NCBI GenBank assembly: GCA_050115015.1
Contig: JASFRI010000242.1
Coordinates: 1-6,534, forward strand
Direction: 5' to 3'
DNA from: JASFRI01 sp050115015
Lineage (GTDB): Bacteria > Acidobacteriota > Polarisedimenticolia > CBDVAL01
Length of the DNA stretch: 6,534 nt
The translations under genes and the position numbers were made by a program. The stretch's first letter is position 1. Every line of letters starts with the position of its first letter. Below, piece after piece: positions 5,365-6,534 of this stretch. Under the pieces are notes generated by a model, which was not told where the DNA came from, did no database searches, and worked only from the letters and a program-made list of their open reading frames with translations.

Positions 5365-6099
5365 ATGAGCTTCGACCTGGAGGGGAGCATCGACGCGATC
5401 GCGGTGCCCCACCTCATCTACAGCGCCTGCTCGACCCGCGAGACCGGCGTGCTCCGGCTTCGCCGGGGAGAGCGCGAGAAGACCGTCTACATCAAGGACG
5501 GCCGCCTGGTCTTCGCCACCTCGAACGACCGGGACGATCGCCTGGGGCAGGTGCTGCTGCGGGCCGGGAAGATCGGGATCGAGCACCTCGCCGAGGCGAC
5601 GGAGAAGTCCCTCCAGCAGGGGATCCGCCTGGGCAAGGCCCTGGTGGACGCGGGCTGGCTCCGTCCCGAGGAGCTCGTCCAGGGGGTCATCGACCAGGTC
5701 CAGGAGATCCTCTACGGCATCTTCGAGTGGACCGAGGGGGAGTACCAGCTCCGCCTGGGGGATCTGCCCACCAGCGAGGTGATCACCCTCAACGTCCACA
5801 CGGAGCACGTTCTCATGGAGGGCATCCGGCGAGTGCGCTCCTGGTACCGCATCCAGGAGGCCCTGGGGGGCATCGACGTGCCATACCGGCAGCCGCCGGA
5901 CGTCGACCGACGTGCCGCCCGGATGAAGCTCAACGAGGACGAGCTGTCGCTGCTGATCAGCCTCGAGCAGCCCACCACCGTCCGGGAGCTCTGCCGCTGG
6001 TCTCCGCTCAACGACTTCGAGATCGGGCGCATCCTGTGGGCCTTCCTGGTGGCGGGGCTGGTGGTACGCGCCGGGGCCGGGGCGCAGCAGATCGGCTGA
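5365..6099 (+). CDS. PATAN/DUF4388-domain protein with MshEN-like repeats and a C-terminal winged-helix-like region
   Basis: This 244-residue soluble protein has no enzyme motif. The N-terminus reads as the PATAN (PatA N-terminal, DUF4388) domain: SFDLEGSID (2-10), TGVLRLRRGEREKTVYIKDGRLVFATS (27-53), an all-helical insertion (about 57-118), then FEWTEGEYQLRLG (120-132) returning to strands. The insertion carries two RLG motifs at 59-61 and 88-90, exactly 29 residues apart, each followed by hydrophobic pairs, a glycine and a leucine as in MshEN c-di-GMP-binding motifs; the second also has the closing Gln (Q111). Residues about 190-236 (ELSLLISLEQPTTVRELCR, then LNDFEIGRILWAFLVAGLVV) look like a winged helix. 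PatA affects heterocyst pattern in Anabaena; most other family members are uncharacterised signalling or motility proteins. The start follows CGGAGG (5349-5354) and lies 18 bp after the LapA-like gene. Family assignment is good; function is not known. Confidence 0.82.
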   Translation: MSFDLEGSIDAIAVPHLIYSACSTRETGVLRLRRGEREKTVYIKDGRLVFATSNDRDDRLGQVLLRAGKIGIEHLAEATEKSLQQGIRLGKALVDAGWLRPEELVQGVIDQVQEILYGIFEWTEGEYQLRLGDLPTSEVITLNVHTEHVLMEGIRRVRSWYRIQEALGGIDVPYRQPPDVDRRAARMKLNEDELSLLISLEQPTTVRELCRWSPLNDFEIGRILWAFLVAGLVVRAGAGAQQIG

Positions 6100-6111
6100 C
6101 CGGCGCCCCCC

Positions 6112-6534
6112 ATGGCCAAGCGCACCCCGAAGACCGGCTCGCTGGCGGCGGCCCGCCGGCGTGCCGCCGACCTGCGCCGGGAGATCGAGCACCACCGCGT
6201 CCGGTACTACGAGGACAACGAGCCCGAGATCACCGACGCCGAGTACGACGCCCTGGAGCGGGAGCTCCGGGATCTCGAGGCCCGCTTCCCCGAGCTGGGG
6301 TCCGCCGACTCCCCCACGCGTCAGATCGGCGGACGCCCCGCCGTGGACCTGGAGAGCTTCACCCATCGCAAGCCGATGCTCTCCCTCGACAACGCATACA
6401 GCGCCGAGGAGCTGATCGAGTTCGACGCCCGCCTCAGGCGGTTGCTGGACCTGGAGTTGGTCCGCTACACCGCCGAGCTCAAGGTCGACGGCCTGTCGAT
6501 CGCGGTGCATTACCGCGACGGCGCGCTCGAGCGC
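6112..6534 (+). CDS. ligA: NAD+-dependent DNA ligase, N-terminal part (runs off the window)
   Basis: LigA seals nicks in DNA during replication and repair, using NAD+ as the adenylate donor. Only the first 141 of roughly 670-690 expected residues are present; the frame is open to the last base. The NAD+-specific Ia domain is complete: LRREIEHHRVRYYEDNEPEI (21-40), then TDAEYDALERELRDLE (41-56), with Y32, D42, Y45 and D46 at the positions that contact nicotinamide mononucleotide. DSPTRQIGG (66-74) and KPMLSLDNAYS (87-97) follow. The nucleotidyltransferase domain begins with AELKVDGLSIAVHY (121-134), where K124 is the adenylated lysine of the KxDG motif. The ATG is 12 bp after the PATAN gene and is preceded by C-rich DNA with no Shine-Dalgarno match. 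No other ATG, GTG or TTG lies nearby in frame, so reinitiation after the upstream stop is likely. Confidence 0.96.
   Translation, partial: MAKRTPKTGSLAAARRRAADLRREIEHHRVRYYEDNEPEITDAEYDALERELRDLEARFPELGSADSPTRQIGGRPAVDLESFTHRKPMLSLDNAYSAEELIEFDARLRRLLDLELVRYTAELKVDGLSIAVHYRDGALER

Noticed and set aside
4699..6510. A 603-codon minus-strand open frame opposite the LapA-like, PATAN and ligA genes
   Set aside because: Same pattern: it crosses four genes and their gaps, has no recognisable domain, and mirrors the codon bias of the + strand genes.
1..6534. Mobile element, CRISPR array, tRNA/rRNA, defence or phage genes
   Set aside because: No transposase or integrase motifs, regularly spaced repeats, tRNA-like folds or compositional breaks were seen. 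The window reads as one continuous housekeeping and envelope gene cluster.

Overview
This is a compact, GC-rich (by eye about two-thirds or more), Gram-negative chromosomal segment with every gene on the + strand and almost no non-coding DNA. The lipopolysaccharide (Kdo) genes show an outer-membrane, LPS-making bacterium. The GC content, the metal-dependent type of KdsA, the kdsB-pyrG-kdsA-kdsD-kdsC gene order and the PatA-like (DUF4388) protein fit Desulfobacterota/Myxococcota-, Acidobacteriota- or candidate-phylum-like lineages. The window alone does not fix the phylum.

Layout. Positions 1-164 are a leader: an imperfect hairpin (8-48), a sigma70-type promoter (81-110) whose -10 element lies in a dyad symmetry, and a strong ribosome binding site that places the kdsB start at a TTG codon (165). 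Then follow kdsB (165-890), pyrG (950-2605), kdsA (2628-3461), kdsD (3458-4432, start overlapping the kdsA stop), kdsC (4448-4978), a small LapA-like membrane protein (5020-5346), a PATAN/DUF4388 protein (5365-6099), and the first 141 codons of ligA (6112 to the window edge). Gaps are 59 bp or less and no terminator was seen, so all eight genes may form one transcription unit. No stretch above 300 bases lacks a gene. I saw no tRNA, rRNA, CRISPR array, insertion sequence or phage gene.

How the genes work together. KdsD turns ribulose-5-phosphate into arabinose-5-phosphate, KdsA condenses it with phosphoenolpyruvate to Kdo-8-phosphate, KdsC removes the phosphate, and KdsB activates Kdo with CTP. 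PyrG, in the middle, makes that CTP. The operon therefore encodes the whole route to CMP-Kdo plus supply of its nucleotide. The LapA-like protein next door fits LPS assembly control. The PATAN/DUF4388 protein is the least understood member: its helical segment carries two RLG motifs with the spacing of the c-di-GMP-binding MshEN domain, which is the most interesting lead here. ligA at the end looks like an unrelated housekeeping passenger.

I found no convincing wholly new system. The main points worth testing are the MshEN-like motif pair, the dyad over the operon promoter, and a small hairpin just ahead of pyrG.
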